From NCBI GenBank assembly GCA_003251775.1, contig QKEK01000191.1:1-42675 (forward strand): a stretch of DNA of 42,675 bases, given 5' to 3'. The position numbers were made by a program, and so were the translations under genes. This DNA comes from Clostridia bacterium (GTDB lineage Bacteria > Bacillota > Clostridia > DSM-8532 > SZUA-474). The stretch's first letter is position 1. Each line of letters opens with the position of its first letter. The notes below the pieces were generated by a model. It did not search any database. It was not told the origin of the DNA and was given only the letters and a program-made list of their open reading frames with translations. Shown here in pieces: positions 1 through 9,705 of this stretch.

Positions 1-1
1 G

Positions 2-442
2 ATTAATAATATTAACACTACAGATCCAGATGGAACTGTGACTTCAATTTCAGACGTTCCTTCTAATCATTGGGCATATAACTCTGTTACACATGCCATT
101 GCTCAAGGCTATATGACATATAAAGACTCATCATTTTTTTATCCTGATGCTATGGTAACACGTCAAGAGGTAGCACTTGAAATTTTTGAATGCTATAACA
201 AATATAGTGCCAATGATGTTAATCTAAGCGTATTAGAACGCTTTAACGACTGTGATGACATTGGAAATGGCTACGCTGATGTTATTAGAAATGACTACCG
301 CACTGCTTTAGCATATTTTGTATCAGCTGGAGTGCTTAATGGAACTGAGGACGGTATGCTTTTACCACAGGCAGAAGTAACCCGTGCTGAATTTGGTGTG
401 TTTCTTGCCAGAGTAATGAAAGGACTTGACCAATCAATCTAA
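2..442 (+). CDS. S-layer homology (SLH) domain protein, C-terminal part (gene continues upstream of window)
   Basis: Frame stays open to the window edge upstream of the listed GTG at 38; two SLH-like motifs (FYPDAMVTRQEVA, LLPQAEVTRAEFG). Confidence 0.75.
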   Translation: MNNINTTDPDGTVTSISDVPSNHWAYNSVTHAIAQGYMTYKDSSFFYPDAMVTRQEVALEIFECYNKYSANDVNLSVLERFNDCDDIGNGYADVIRNDYRTALAYFVSAGVLNGTEDGMLLPQAEVTRAEFGVFLARVMKGLDQSI

Positions 443-481
443 AATGCATGACTATAAAAACTGGATATCGGAGGTGCTACA

Positions 482-2380
482 ATGAAAAAAATATTATCTT
501 ATTTGCTAATATTAAGCCTTGTTATTGTATTATTCCCTTCAACTGCACTATCTGCTGACAAAACCCTGACACTTACTGAGAACTGGCGTCTTACAAGTGA
601 TCTTGACCTAAATGTAAGTGATGGTGATATGTTAGCCATTGAAGGCTCAAATACCTATAACATAAATGAGATGGGGGGTATTCTGAAAAATACTGGTTCA
701 GGAACGGTATACCTAAAAAACACCCTAATTTATGCTCAGGGTGATGCTCCCGCAGATAATACACTAGCTGCACTTTCAAAGGCGTCACGAGTAATAGTAA
801 TCTCAAATCCAATAAAGGATGCAACAAGCTTGTCACTCCCAACAATTAATGGTTATACCATAAGTATAAAAACCTCAAGCAATACCTCAGTTATTCCAAC
901 TGATGGAACCATTGTACCTCCGTCCGATGAAACAACCGTAAGTATTGTATTAACTCTTACTGATAATAGTGGCAACAAGGCTGATACAAGGAGCCTTTCT
1001 GTAACTGTTCCGGCTAAAACCCCTCCTCCTGCTTCTACACCAACTCCTACACCTACACCCACTCCTACACCCACTCCTACACCCACTCCTACTCCCACTC
1101 CTACGCCCACTCCTACACCCACTCCTGCATCTACATATACTCCCGTCTCTACTCCTACACCTACTCCAAAACTAACACCAACTCCTACGCCCGTACCTAC
1201 TAAGACCCTCCTTCAAGCAGATGGAGCAGTAGAGATAAATTATACTCAATCAGACCGTGAGGTTAACCTTACACTATCTGACAGTAAAATTAAGGAGATT
1301 GTTAACAAAGCCGTGGATAAGGCAATACTCGACCTAACAAGTGTCACCGAAGCAACTGCGACAACCCTTCCTAAAGCAGTACTTACTGAAGCTGCAAATG
1401 CAGAGCTGGATGTTGAAATCCGCATGCCCAAAGGGTCATTTGCTATAAGCAAAAAAGCGGCAGAATCTGTATTTTCGCAGGTATCAGGTGATGATGTTCG
1501 CTTTAAGCTTGAGTTAGCTAACGAATCCTCCCTGACCTCAGCACAAATAGATGTAGTCAAGGATAATCCCGTTTATGATATTTCCATAACAACAGGTGAT
1601 AAATACATAAGCAATTTTGATGGAAGCATTACAATATCGCTTCCTTATACTCTAAAAGATGGAGAAGACCCAACTGGCGTAACCGTATGGTATCTAAACA
1701 ATGAAGGAGAGCTTCAGAAAATGCTCTGCACCTATGACAAAGCTACAGGGATGGCAACTTTTTCAACAACTCATCTATCCTATTATGTAGTGGGCTGGTC
1801 AAAAACAGAGGTCTGGCAGAATCCATTTACCGATGTACAGTCTACTGATTGGTATTACGAATCAGTAGCTTTTACCCAACAAAATGGTCTTATAAGCGGT
1901 ACTACAGCTTCAACCTTTAGCCCGCTTCTTCCAATGACTAGGTCTATGCTGGTTTCCATTTTATACAGATTAGAAGGTAGCCCTTCTAATGCAGATGCAA
2001 CAAAGTCATGTAGCTACACTGATGTAAAACAAGGCGAATGGTATACAGACGCTATTATTTGGGCTGATGCCAAGGGCATAGTCAAGGGCTACGGTAATGG
2101 TAAGTTTGGTACTAATGACGAAGTAACCCGTGAACAGGTGGCTGTCGCCTTCTACAGATATGCTAATTTCAAGAATTATGATTTAACAACAGAAGCAGAC
2201 CTGACAGCGTATACTGATGCTTCAAAAGTCAGTAGCTGGGCAAATACCGCTATGGTATGGGCTACCTCTAATAACCTAATAAGTGGTCATACAGCTACAA
2301 CTCTTGAACCATCAAAAACAGCTATACGTGCTGAAATTGCTGTTATACTTAAGAAATTCAAAGAAGACATAACGAAATAA
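482..2380 (+). CDS. Secreted protein with Thr-Pro repeat linker and C-terminal SLH domains
   Basis: Signal peptide [25 protein letters not shown]; (PT)n linker; SLH motifs [33 protein letters not shown]. Confidence 0.9.
   Translation: MKKILSYLLILSLVIVLFPSTALSADKTLTLTENWRLTSDLDLNVSDGDMLAIEGSNTYNINEMGGILKNTGSGTVYLKNTLIYAQGDAPADNTLAALSKASRVIVISNPIKDATSLSLPTINGYTISIKTSSNTSVIPTDGTIVPPSDETTVSIVLTLTDNSGNKADTRSLSVTVPAKTPPPASTPTPTPTPTPTPTPTPTPTPTPTPTPTPTPASTYTPVSTPTPTPKLTPTPTPVPTKTLLQADGAVEINYTQSDREVNLTLSDSKIKEIVNKAVDKAILDLTSVTEATATTLPKAVLTEAANAELDVEIRMPKGSFAISKKAAESVFSQVSGDDVRFKLELANESSLTSAQIDVVKDNPVYDISITTGDKYISNFDGSITISLPYTLKDGEDPTGVTVWYLNNEGELQKMLCTYDKATGMATFSTTHLSYYVVGWSKTEVWQNPFTDVQSTDWYYESVAFTQQNGLISGTTASTFSPLLPMTRSMLVSILYRLEGSPSNADATKSCSYTDVKQGEWYTDAIIWADAKGIVKGYGNGKFGTNDEVTREQVAVAFYRYANFKNYDLTTEADLTAYTDASKVSSWANTAMVWATSNNLISGHTATTLEPSKTAIRAEIAVILKKFKEDITK
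1036..1130 (+). repeat. In-frame microsatellite encoding (Pro-Thr)n
   Basis: Tandem ACTCCTACACCC-type hexamer/12-mer units. Confidence 0.9.
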
Positions 2381-2382
2381 GA

Positions 2383-2443
2383 CAACAAGGTTCTTATGCT
2401 ATCAATACAGTCAAATAAAGCTGACAACATAAGAACCTTGTTG
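2383..2443 (+). terminator. Hairpin with 16-bp perfect arms after the SLH gene
   Basis: CAACAAGGTTCTTATG (2383-2398) / CATAAGAACCTTGTTG (2428-2443). Confidence 0.6.
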
Positions 2444-2547
2444 CTTTCACAATAAATAGGGGATGCAACAAAGCATCCCCACAACCTCTCACATCAAGAC
2501 GTATCTATCCTTATATAGTTGTTCTTCTCAAGAAATAATTTTTCTGC

Positions 2548-4110
2548 CTATTGAATTATATCTACACTATCCTCAAAATGCCCCAAAGGAGACAAATCTA
2601 TATTTTTCATACCAAATAAATCTAATGTCTTCAAGGAATTCAGTGATGCTAGTGGCGATATATCCTTTACATTAGTGCCACAAATTTGCAAATACTCAAG
2701 CTTTGATAAGTCTTCAAGTGGTGTCAAATCCTCAAAGAGATTGCAGTTAATCCTAAGAAAGGTTAGGGATTCCATATCCTTTAGTGGTGTCAAATCCGAA
2801 ATATGGTTGTAGGCAACACTAAGTTTCTGTAAATGAAGCTTTTCAATACCCCAAAGATCGGATATCTGTTGATATACAAGTGTTAATTCACTAAGATTAG
2901 GTAGTAAAGAAAGGTCTTCCAGAGAATCTACTGTACCACGTCTTAAATATTCTCCATTATATGCGAGAATGCTCTCAGCATAATTGTGCTGTAAGTCCTC
3001 ATAAACGATATACTCTTGCAAATCACCAATAATCTCAAGATAGTATACTTGGGACAACTCCTCCTTGCTTAAGTGTTCATTATTAGTTTTTCCTAATTCT
3101 TTTCGTACAGCCTGCTCGATTCTGTTATTCTTGAAAGTGATTTCTTCAATAGCTTGCTCAATTTGAATTGCTTTTAAGAATTCCTCCTCTTTGGCATAAG
3201 CATTTGATGGTATCGCAGTTTTGGGCTTATAAAACATTGCTTGTGTACTAAACAAGGTTATAGCAGCAACTATAATTACGCTAACCACAGCAAAATACCC
3301 TTTAAAGAAAGGAGTAATTTTTTTGCTAGTCATCTGCCTTTTGATTTCCTGTACATTTCTATATCTATCTTTAGGAGAGAACTCAGTACATTTATCAGCT
3401 ATTTTCTTTAATTTCAAAGGTAACTCACAAGTTTTGGATTTATCAAAGCTTCCAGTCATCAAATAGATTAGCAAGATTCCAAAAGCATAAATGTCGGTTT
3501 GCTGACTAGTTTGCTGATAACCAAACTGCTCTGGTGCGGCAGTCTGAAGTGTTCCCATATAAACAGTATCCTTGCTTGCCTCAAAATCATATCTTCTGGA
3601 TATATCAAAATCAATAACCCCAATTTTCCCATCTGGTCTCATAATTAGATTTTGTGGCTTAATATCTCGGTGAATGATTGGCGGACTCTGACTATGCAAA
3701 TACTCTAGCAGGTCACAAAGCTGGTTAGCCACAGTAAGGACGTCCGACCTTTGAACAGGTCCTTTTCCTAGTACAAGTGCTTCCAATGTCATGCCTTCAA
3801 AGTACTCCCTTATCATGTAAGTGTACCTATCATCCATATGCCACTTATATGCTTTAGGTATTGCCCAATGGCTTAATGAATATAGTAACTCCCATTCCAT
3901 TTTGCTCTGAGCAAGGTGTGTAATGGACACCTGCTTTAGAATATATTGTTTGTTTGACAGAATCTCCGAGACTACGTATACACATTTTGTATCTGAAAAG
4001 CTTAAACATGCTTTAACCTCGAAAAAGTCCAAGATAAATGAAGGTAACATTTCGTTACTATGTAGCTGATCCATATAGTAGGTAGCAAAATCCTTTTCAA
4101 CAGGCTGCAA
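2548..4110 (-). CDS. Membrane Ser/Thr protein kinase (Hanks-type) with C-terminal leucine-rich repeats
   Basis: HRDIKPQN catalytic loop, DFD in place of DFG, APE motif, TM segment FAVVSVIIVAAITLF, then LRRs (LTPLKDMESLTFLRI, LTPLEDLSKLEYLQI); TTG start. Confidence 0.85.
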   Translation of the reverse strand: MQPVEKDFATYYMDQLHSNEMLPSFILDFFEVKACLSFSDTKCVYVVSEILSNKQYILKQVSITHLAQSKMEWELLYSLSHWAIPKAYKWHMDDRYTYMIREYFEGMTLEALVLGKGPVQRSDVLTVANQLCDLLEYLHSQSPPIIHRDIKPQNLIMRPDGKIGVIDFDISRRYDFEASKDTVYMGTLQTAAPEQFGYQQTSQQTDIYAFGILLIYLMTGSFDKSKTCELPLKLKKIADKCTEFSPKDRYRNVQEIKRQMTSKKITPFFKGYFAVVSVIIVAAITLFSTQAMFYKPKTAIPSNAYAKEEEFLKAIQIEQAIEEITFKNNRIEQAVRKELGKTNNEHLSKEELSQVYYLEIIGDLQEYIVYEDLQHNYAESILAYNGEYLRRGTVDSLEDLSLLPNLSELTLVYQQISDLWGIEKLHLQKLSVAYNHISDLTPLKDMESLTFLRINCNLFEDLTPLEDLSKLEYLQICGTNVKDISPLASLNSLKTLDLFGMKNIDLSPLGHFEDSVDIIQ

Positions 4111-4209
4111 ATTACATCATCCTTAATTTTCATCTATTTTACACCTATTATACTATTATGCTTTTGTAGTATCAAGTCATTTATGTTGCATATTTGAACG
4201 ACTTATTGG

Positions 4210-4390
4210 TTTATGTAGCAAGGCTTCACATAAGTGCTTAAAAGCTTTATTAGAAAAGTTGAAGTCTGAATAGTTACGGTTTATGTGACAAGTATTCACA
4301 TAAAAGCTTAAAAGCAACAGTGAAAATATGTATAAATTATTGTCTGAATAGTTACGCATATTTACACGATATTATATAAATGCTTAAAAG
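4210..4390. repeat. Three imperfect tandem repeats (~70-78 bp), the first two each holding a 9-7-9 inverted repeat
   Basis: TTTATGTGA-caagtat-TCACATAAA at 4280-4304, a near copy at 4210-4234, a degenerate third ~4357; shared GCTTAAAAGC and GTCTGAATAG. Confidence 0.75.
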
Positions 4391-4404
4391 CTATGGAAAA
4401 GAAC

Positions 4405-5283
4405 CTACAGGTTCTTCTTACATAGATTGCAATTTGAGCAAAAGCTAATTCTTTTATCAAATACCTTTTTAATTGTATCCAATAGCTCAACATTTTTGAA
4501 TAGGTCAACATTGTGTATGATTATTTTTGTTGGTGCTAATGAAACAAGTGTACTAATTAACAAATCATCAAGATTAATTCTTTTTTCCTGCATTTCTAAC
4601 TCAAATTCTCTTACGCACTCCTTTGTAATATCCTTCCCATCCCCCGAATGCAGATGATACATACCTTCTGAATTCACTATTATATTAATAACCTCATATG
4701 CTGGCTCCTGCATTTCAATAAAGTATTTTAATAGCCTCAAAAATTCATTGTACTCTCTTTCAGTTAAGTACTGATCAACAGCTTTTTCTGCTACATACTC
4801 AAGATCCTCAATATACTCCTTAAGTCTAAAATTTATAAATCCATTTAAGATAAGACTATCCTCACTTTCAAAATACTCTACCAGCTTCTTGGCTATTTTG
4901 TTTTTTCTCTTTGTAAGCCCATTTTGCTTTATCTTATCTCCTTGCTCAACAATACAAAATGCCTTATTGATAATATCTTTTTTTTCTTTGTTTGTGAAAT
5001 AGCAGTAATTACTATTAATTACTCTTTCTAGTATTTTACTCTCATAGTTTTTTATAATAAATTCAGCAATCGCATTACACATGCGTAGTCTGAAGGATTT
5101 TTGAATTTTAATGTTAGTAAAATTGTTATTTCTTAATTTACAGACTATTGCTGTGCTATTGTTCTGTGGTATTTCATCTATATAGTAAGCCTTTTTTAGG
5201 GTTGTATATCCGTTGAATTCATTTTGAAGGAATGTTACCATTTCTTGAGCCTTGTTCTCTACACCGATACAAAATTCCTGCAT
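4405..5283 (-). CDS. ytxC: YtxC-like putative sporulation protein
   Basis: Resembles YtxC family (LILNGFINFRLKEYIEDLE, AVDQYLTEREYNEFLRLLKYFIEMQEP, APTKIIIHN). Confidence 0.7.
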   Translation of the reverse strand: MQEFCIGVENKAQEMVTFLQNEFNGYTTLKKAYYIDEIPQNNSTAIVCKLRNNNFTNIKIQKSFRLRMCNAIAEFIIKNYESKILERVINSNYCYFTNKEKKDIINKAFCIVEQGDKIKQNGLTKRKNKIAKKLVEYFESEDSLILNGFINFRLKEYIEDLEYVAEKAVDQYLTEREYNEFLRLLKYFIEMQEPAYEVINIIVNSEGMYHLHSGDGKDITKECVREFELEMQEKRINLDDLLISTLVSLAPTKIIIHNVDLFKNVELLDTIKKVFDKRISFCSNCNLCKKNL

Positions 5284-5418
5284 TTGCTCACTCCTTTCAA
5301 ATAGTATTATATGTGTAATTAAAATGTTGTATGCAGTTACTCAAGTAAGTAAATTCTGTTAATGTGATAATTAATAATCTCTTTTTATACTTACTATATC
5401 TGTTTTACACATATTAAC

Positions 5419-5723
5419 TCCACCATGCATGGGGCACAAATAACCACTGCAAGCGGTATCCAAGCCATTTTGTCTTGGCGATTAAAAAAGCTTTTCTAAA
5501 TTCTTTATCAAATAGGAAGCTTTTTTAACGCTTACATACCTAAATTAATAGCAATTAAATAGCTTATAAAGACAACAGTGCTACTAACCGCTATAAGCAA
5601 TTGTATAGTATTATATGATTTTTTGAGATATATGGTGAAAGGAGATGTAATAATTTAAAAATTGCCAGGACGAAATGTCTTGGAAAGCGTTTACTAAGAC
5701 TATTTGTGCCATGGCATGGTGGA
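5419..5723. mobile_element. MITE-like element, 305 bp, ~65-bp imperfect terminal inverted repeats
   Basis: 5419-5483 TCCACCATGCATGGGGCACAAATA...CCAAGCCATTTTGTCTTGGCGATT is inverted at 5660-5723 AATTGCCAGGACGAAATGTCTTGG...TATTTGTGCCATGGCATGGTGGA; no ORF inside. Confidence 0.75.
5475..5538 (+). repeat. Structured hairpin element, copy A (inside the MITE-like element)
   Basis: TTGGCGATTAAAAAAGCTT...TATCAAAT...AAGCTTTTTTAACGCTTACATA. Confidence 0.75.
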
Positions 5724-5784
5724 TATATGATATGATATAAACGGCATTTTTGCAGTTCTTTAAATAATCTTTATATATTCATAA

Positions 5785-7761
5785 TTATAGCTTTCCAGTA
5801 CTTAAATCACCTATAATATCATCAATATCAATTTCAGGTATATTAGTAATAATACAATCCAAAAACCAATCCATTGATAAAATTTGGTCTCTAGTGGCGT
5901 ACTCTCCTCTTTCAACCCTTAATTTCTTATCCTTGTCGTATATAGGTCCAGTAAAAACATTATACGCTTTACTAATTATTGCATTTTTAACCAACTCTAT
6001 CATTTTCTGAGTTTCAGAAGGTACTAAACTAGCGGAATAAAAGAAATCAATTATACCAGAATCCATTCCCCACCAGTAATTGATAACCTCTTTTTTATTC
6101 GAAAACATTGAATCAGTACTAGTTTTAATCTGCCCTGCCATAATACCTCTTATTATTTTTTCATAAAAAATGCCCCAATTCCAAACAGGTGATGCTAAAT
6201 ACTTTTCTGGTTCATATTCTCCCGTTATTGAATTTTTCTTTATAGTGTAAACGCCGTATTCCTGAGTAAAATTCTTATTTGCTAATGTCTTATGATGAGA
6301 GAGTATATCAGCACCCTTTTTAGACAAGGCTATGCTTTTTTCTTTTGAAATGTCTGAATCATCCCATTGCAAGGTCCATTCAACCATGATACGCACATCG
6401 GGGTTTACGGTTTTTGCACCCAGAGCAAACGCATTAATGCCGCTAATAACTTCTGGTATTGGAAAAGTAGCCAAATATCCAAGCTTATCTGTTTTAGTCA
6501 TAATCCCAGCTATAATACCCGATAAGAATCTTGTCTCATGTATTCTGCCGTAGTATGTATTAACATACTTAAAGGAGTGATTACCAGAACAATTATAAAA
6601 CCGTATTGATGGGTATTCTGTCGCAATTTTTAACGTAGCCTTAATCATTGCAGGATTGGTTGCAAAGATAACCTTATTCCCACTTTCAGCAAGTTTTTTA
6701 AGCTTCTCATAGTCATTTACCTTTTCAATAACCCCATCCACATACTGAGTCTTAACCTGCTTACCTAAAACGTTCTCTAGGTGAATTCTACCCATATCAT
6801 GTGCGTAAGTCCATGAAGAAAGCTTTGGATTTTTTGAGTATGCAAAGCCAACCTTTAGCTTATCATGCTTTATTATGTTTGTTATTTTCCCAAATATTCC
6901 AGAGACGTCCTCTTTATCGTCTGGTTCAGTCTGAACCTCAACCATACTATCACTTTCAAAATAAGTTAGCTCCGACATGAATCTCTTAAGAATAGGAGAA
7001 AGCTTTTCAGAGTCAATTTCCTTATCAACACCATAGACCTTTATATATTCAAGAAAAGCGTCTCCTGTGGTAATTGGAAGCTTGTCTCCTCCTAGCAATA
7101 CGTACGCCTTTTTGAAATTCAGATATACAGCACTTACGAAATACTTAAATCTTTCCCTATTATCACCCAAGAACATGCTAGAATTGGGCTTATAATCCTT
7201 AATTAGTTCCCAAAGAGTATTAAAGCAACCTTCCTTTGTAAACCAGATAGCATTAATCCCTGTCTTTTTATTAAAATCGATAAATTCATAGTATATTCTA
7301 ATATCCTTATTATCTTCATCATATTTTGGAACTAATCTAGTAACCTGTGCTGGGAAAGAGTATACATCTAGAAATTTAAGCACACTCACCCTCTTATTGC
7401 CTTCAACCACGTAATACCAATTTAGATACTCATATACCTTTATTGGCTCTCTTAAGCCTTCATGTTCTTGAATATACCAAACATTTTCCCATTTATATGC
7501 AAACTCAGTTGTCTCGCTAAGAATAGGCATAAAATTTCTTGCAAAAGAAATGCTTCTCATATATGTATATGTACCCTTTATTTTCGCTAAGGGAACCTCA
7601 ATTATATCTAAATCCTCCTCAGAAATTATATCAACATTTTTGACTATCCCCTCTAGAAAAGGAAGATACCCATTACGCCCCTGTGAGATGTACTTTGAGT
7701 ACTCCTTCATACCTTTTTTTCTTGCTATTAAATATTGACTAGATCCATTTTCCTGTTTCAT
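5785..7761 (-). CDS. Soluble BMP-family (basic membrane protein/PBP1-like) domain protein with N-terminal ParB/Srx-like domain
   Basis: N-terminal PIKVYEYLNWYYVVEGNKRVSVLKFL (ParB-like GNKR motif); C-terminal KVGFAYSKNPKLSSWTYAHDMGR...RFLSGIIAGIMTKTDKLGYLATFPIPEV typical of BMP domains; no signal peptide or lipobox. Confidence 0.75.
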   Translation of the reverse strand: MKQENGSSQYLIARKKGMKEYSKYISQGRNGYLPFLEGIVKNVDIISEEDLDIIEVPLAKIKGTYTYMRSISFARNFMPILSETTEFAYKWENVWYIQEHEGLREPIKVYEYLNWYYVVEGNKRVSVLKFLDVYSFPAQVTRLVPKYDEDNKDIRIYYEFIDFNKKTGINAIWFTKEGCFNTLWELIKDYKPNSSMFLGDNRERFKYFVSAVYLNFKKAYVLLGGDKLPITTGDAFLEYIKVYGVDKEIDSEKLSPILKRFMSELTYFESDSMVEVQTEPDDKEDVSGIFGKITNIIKHDKLKVGFAYSKNPKLSSWTYAHDMGRIHLENVLGKQVKTQYVDGVIEKVNDYEKLKKLAESGNKVIFATNPAMIKATLKIATEYPSIRFYNCSGNHSFKYVNTYYGRIHETRFLSGIIAGIMTKTDKLGYLATFPIPEVISGINAFALGAKTVNPDVRIMVEWTLQWDDSDISKEKSIALSKKGADILSHHKTLANKNFTQEYGVYTIKKNSITGEYEPEKYLASPVWNWGIFYEKIIRGIMAGQIKTSTDSMFSNKKEVINYWWGMDSGIIDFFYSASLVPSETQKMIELVKNAIISKAYNVFTGPIYDKDKKLRVERGEYATRDQILSMDWFLDCIITNIPEIDIDDIIGDLSTGKL

Positions 7762-8218
7762 TTTCTACAAGCCTTTCGATACCTAAAGAATTAATCCTTT
7801 TAAGTAATTTATCTAAGTTAAGCAAAGCATTTATTAAAATCTTATTGTCTATAATTCCGTTTTCAAGTGCCTCTGCTAATTCATCTAAATCAAGTATAAC
7901 TACCTTTCCATCTGGCATAATTTTTACATCTACTAAAAGATCAAAAACTCTGTATACATTCTCCTGCTTATCGTATATAACATTTATTACATCACAATAC
8001 CAATAGAGCAGTTGACCATTTTCATCCATAAATCTACTTATCTTATAGCCTTCTTTAAAAAAGGTGTATGAAATACCTTTGTAAAAATCCTTTCGAGGCT
8101 TTATGGGAACCCATTTTGTAATCCATAAACGATCATCTATATATACTAGCTCATCTCCTGAAATATCTATTGTCTCGTCAGGCACATACCTGATTCTGTA
8201 AAATTTAGGTTCTTTCAT
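7739..8218 (-). CDS. DUF402 domain protein (nucleoside di/triphosphate phosphatase-like)
   Basis: VFDLLVDVKIMPDGKVVILDLDELAEALENGIID typical of DUF402; overlaps the downstream ORF by 23 nt. Confidence 0.75.
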   Translation of the reverse strand: MKEPKFYRIRYVPDETIDISGDELVYIDDRLWITKWVPIKPRKDFYKGISYTFFKEGYKISRFMDENGQLLYWYCDVINVIYDKQENVYRVFDLLVDVKIMPDGKVVILDLDELAEALENGIIDNKILINALLNLDKLLKRINSLGIERLVENETGKWI

Positions 8219-8299
8219 TCTCTCCTCCAGAGGGTGTGTTATTTAATGTTTTCGCATAGTTTCATATTTACACATAACCATAATTTAAGAAGGGCAATA

Positions 8300-8389
8300 T
8301 TTGCGTTATTGGCGATTAAAAAAGCTTTTTAAAACACGTTATCAAATCGGAAGAATTTTAAGCGCTTACATATTTAAAACAACGCAAAA
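8300..8389 (+). repeat. Structured hairpin element, copy B
   Basis: TTTGCGTTATTGGCGATTAAAAAAGC...TATCAAAT...CGCTTACATATTTAAAACAACGCAAA. Confidence 0.75.
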
Positions 8390-8540
8390 TAGTGTAAAAT
8401 ATACAACAACGCAATTTATTTTATTTAAGCATGACTCTTATACACTGATATAAGAATTATGCTACAAAGGTACTGTTTGTTTCTGATAATTATATCATAT
8501 TCATATATACCCCACAATAATATCGATAAATAAAAAAATA

Positions 8541-8606
8541 AGAACCCTATGTTGTCATGGCTATCATAGATATCGGACAGTTTAAGAACATTGTTCATTT
8601 ACACAA
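8541..8606 (+). repeat. Degenerate copy of the AAGAACCTTGTTG hairpin repeat family
   Basis: GGCTATCATAGATATCGGACAGTTTAAGAACATTGTT aligns with 40055-40090 and 2398-2443. Confidence 0.5.
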
Positions 8607-8622
8607 TAAAGACTATATGTAA

Positions 8623-8642
8623 CAGGAGAACCCTAGGGTTCT
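8623..8642. other. Perfect 20-bp palindrome
   Basis: GGAGAACCCTAGGGTTCTCC. Confidence 0.6.
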
Positions 8643-8928
8643 CCCATTATATATAAATAGCGAGTTAAAATAGGAGGAAATAAGAAAAAAACCCGCTAAA
8701 GCTATGAATAGTAATATGCAATTAATACCTCTCAAAGTGCCGTATATATATATATTATTCATACCTCTGCTATGTGTTCCACATGAAATTTTATTAATAA
8801 TGAATATTTTATAAAAATTAATAACAAATCAAAAAGCTTATATAATCCTTGATGTTCCTTTCTCCCATATGTTATCATTTACATAGTAACGATTATTTTT
8901 ATAAAACTTTTAAATAAGGGGTGCCTGT

Positions 8929-9672
8929 TTGAGTATTAATATTCCTAATTTGCCAAGCGTTATAACAAATAGGGTTCTGCTTGATACCAGAGTTGCTATT
9001 AAATGTAGTCAAACCTTAAAATTATATGAAATAGAGATAATACCCGTGCCAAAGCACGACTTCTTAACGGCCCCTGTTGCGTCCCACCCTGATATACTTC
9101 TTCACCATTTAGGAAATGAGGAAATAATCATTTCGCCAAATCTTCACCCAGAGCTAAGAAACAAGCTATCTAGCATAGGCTACACTCTTGTTGAGGGTAT
9201 GAGTGTATTATCTAGTAAGTATCCCAATAACATAGCATATAATGTTGCTCGAGTAGGCGGTAAAGCATTCCATAACCTTAAGTATACTGACCCTACCCTA
9301 ATGTATTATTTAAAAAGAAACAACATTAAATGTATACATGTTCCTCAGGGATACTCAAAATGCTCAATATGTATTATTAATAAAGATGCAATCATAACCT
9401 CTGACAAAAAAATAGCAGAAGTTGCCAGAGAAAATCAAATAGATGTGCTCTTGTTGCCCCCTCAAAAGGATATTCTATTACACGGCTTAGATTATGGCTT
9501 TATCGGAGGTGCTACTGGATTGATTTCTTCTAATCTTCTTGCTATTTCAGGAAACATTTCGCATTTGTCCTCTTTTGTGGAAATACAGAGCTTTGCAAAT
9601 AAACATGGCGTGAAAGTGTTGAACCTATTTGACGAGCCTGTAGTCGATTGTGGTAGCATTATTGCTATTTAG
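8929..9672 (+). CDS. DUF6873-like (GME-fold) hypothetical protein
   Basis: Long ORF with TTG start preceded by AAGGGGTG; ends GGSTGLISSNLLAISGNISHLSS-type motif seen in this clostridial family. Confidence 0.6.
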   Translation: MSINIPNLPSVITNRVLLDTRVAIKCSQTLKLYEIEIIPVPKHDFLTAPVASHPDILLHHLGNEEIIISPNLHPELRNKLSSIGYTLVEGMSVLSSKYPNNIAYNVARVGGKAFHNLKYTDPTLMYYLKRNNIKCIHVPQGYSKCSICIINKDAIITSDKKIAEVARENQIDVLLLPPQKDILLHGLDYGFIGGATGLISSNLLAISGNISHLSSFVEIQSFANKHGVKVLNLFDEPVVDCGSIIAI

Positions 9673-9705
9673 AGTATATTGGGTTGTTGTATATTTATAC
9701 TCTAT

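Noticed and set aside
853-1122. 89-aa minus ORF with (GV)n
   Set aside because: Antisense of the Thr-Pro repeat in the SLH gene.
4210-4390. CRISPR array
   Set aside because: Only 2-3 degenerate long units, no uniform spacers, no cas genes in the window.
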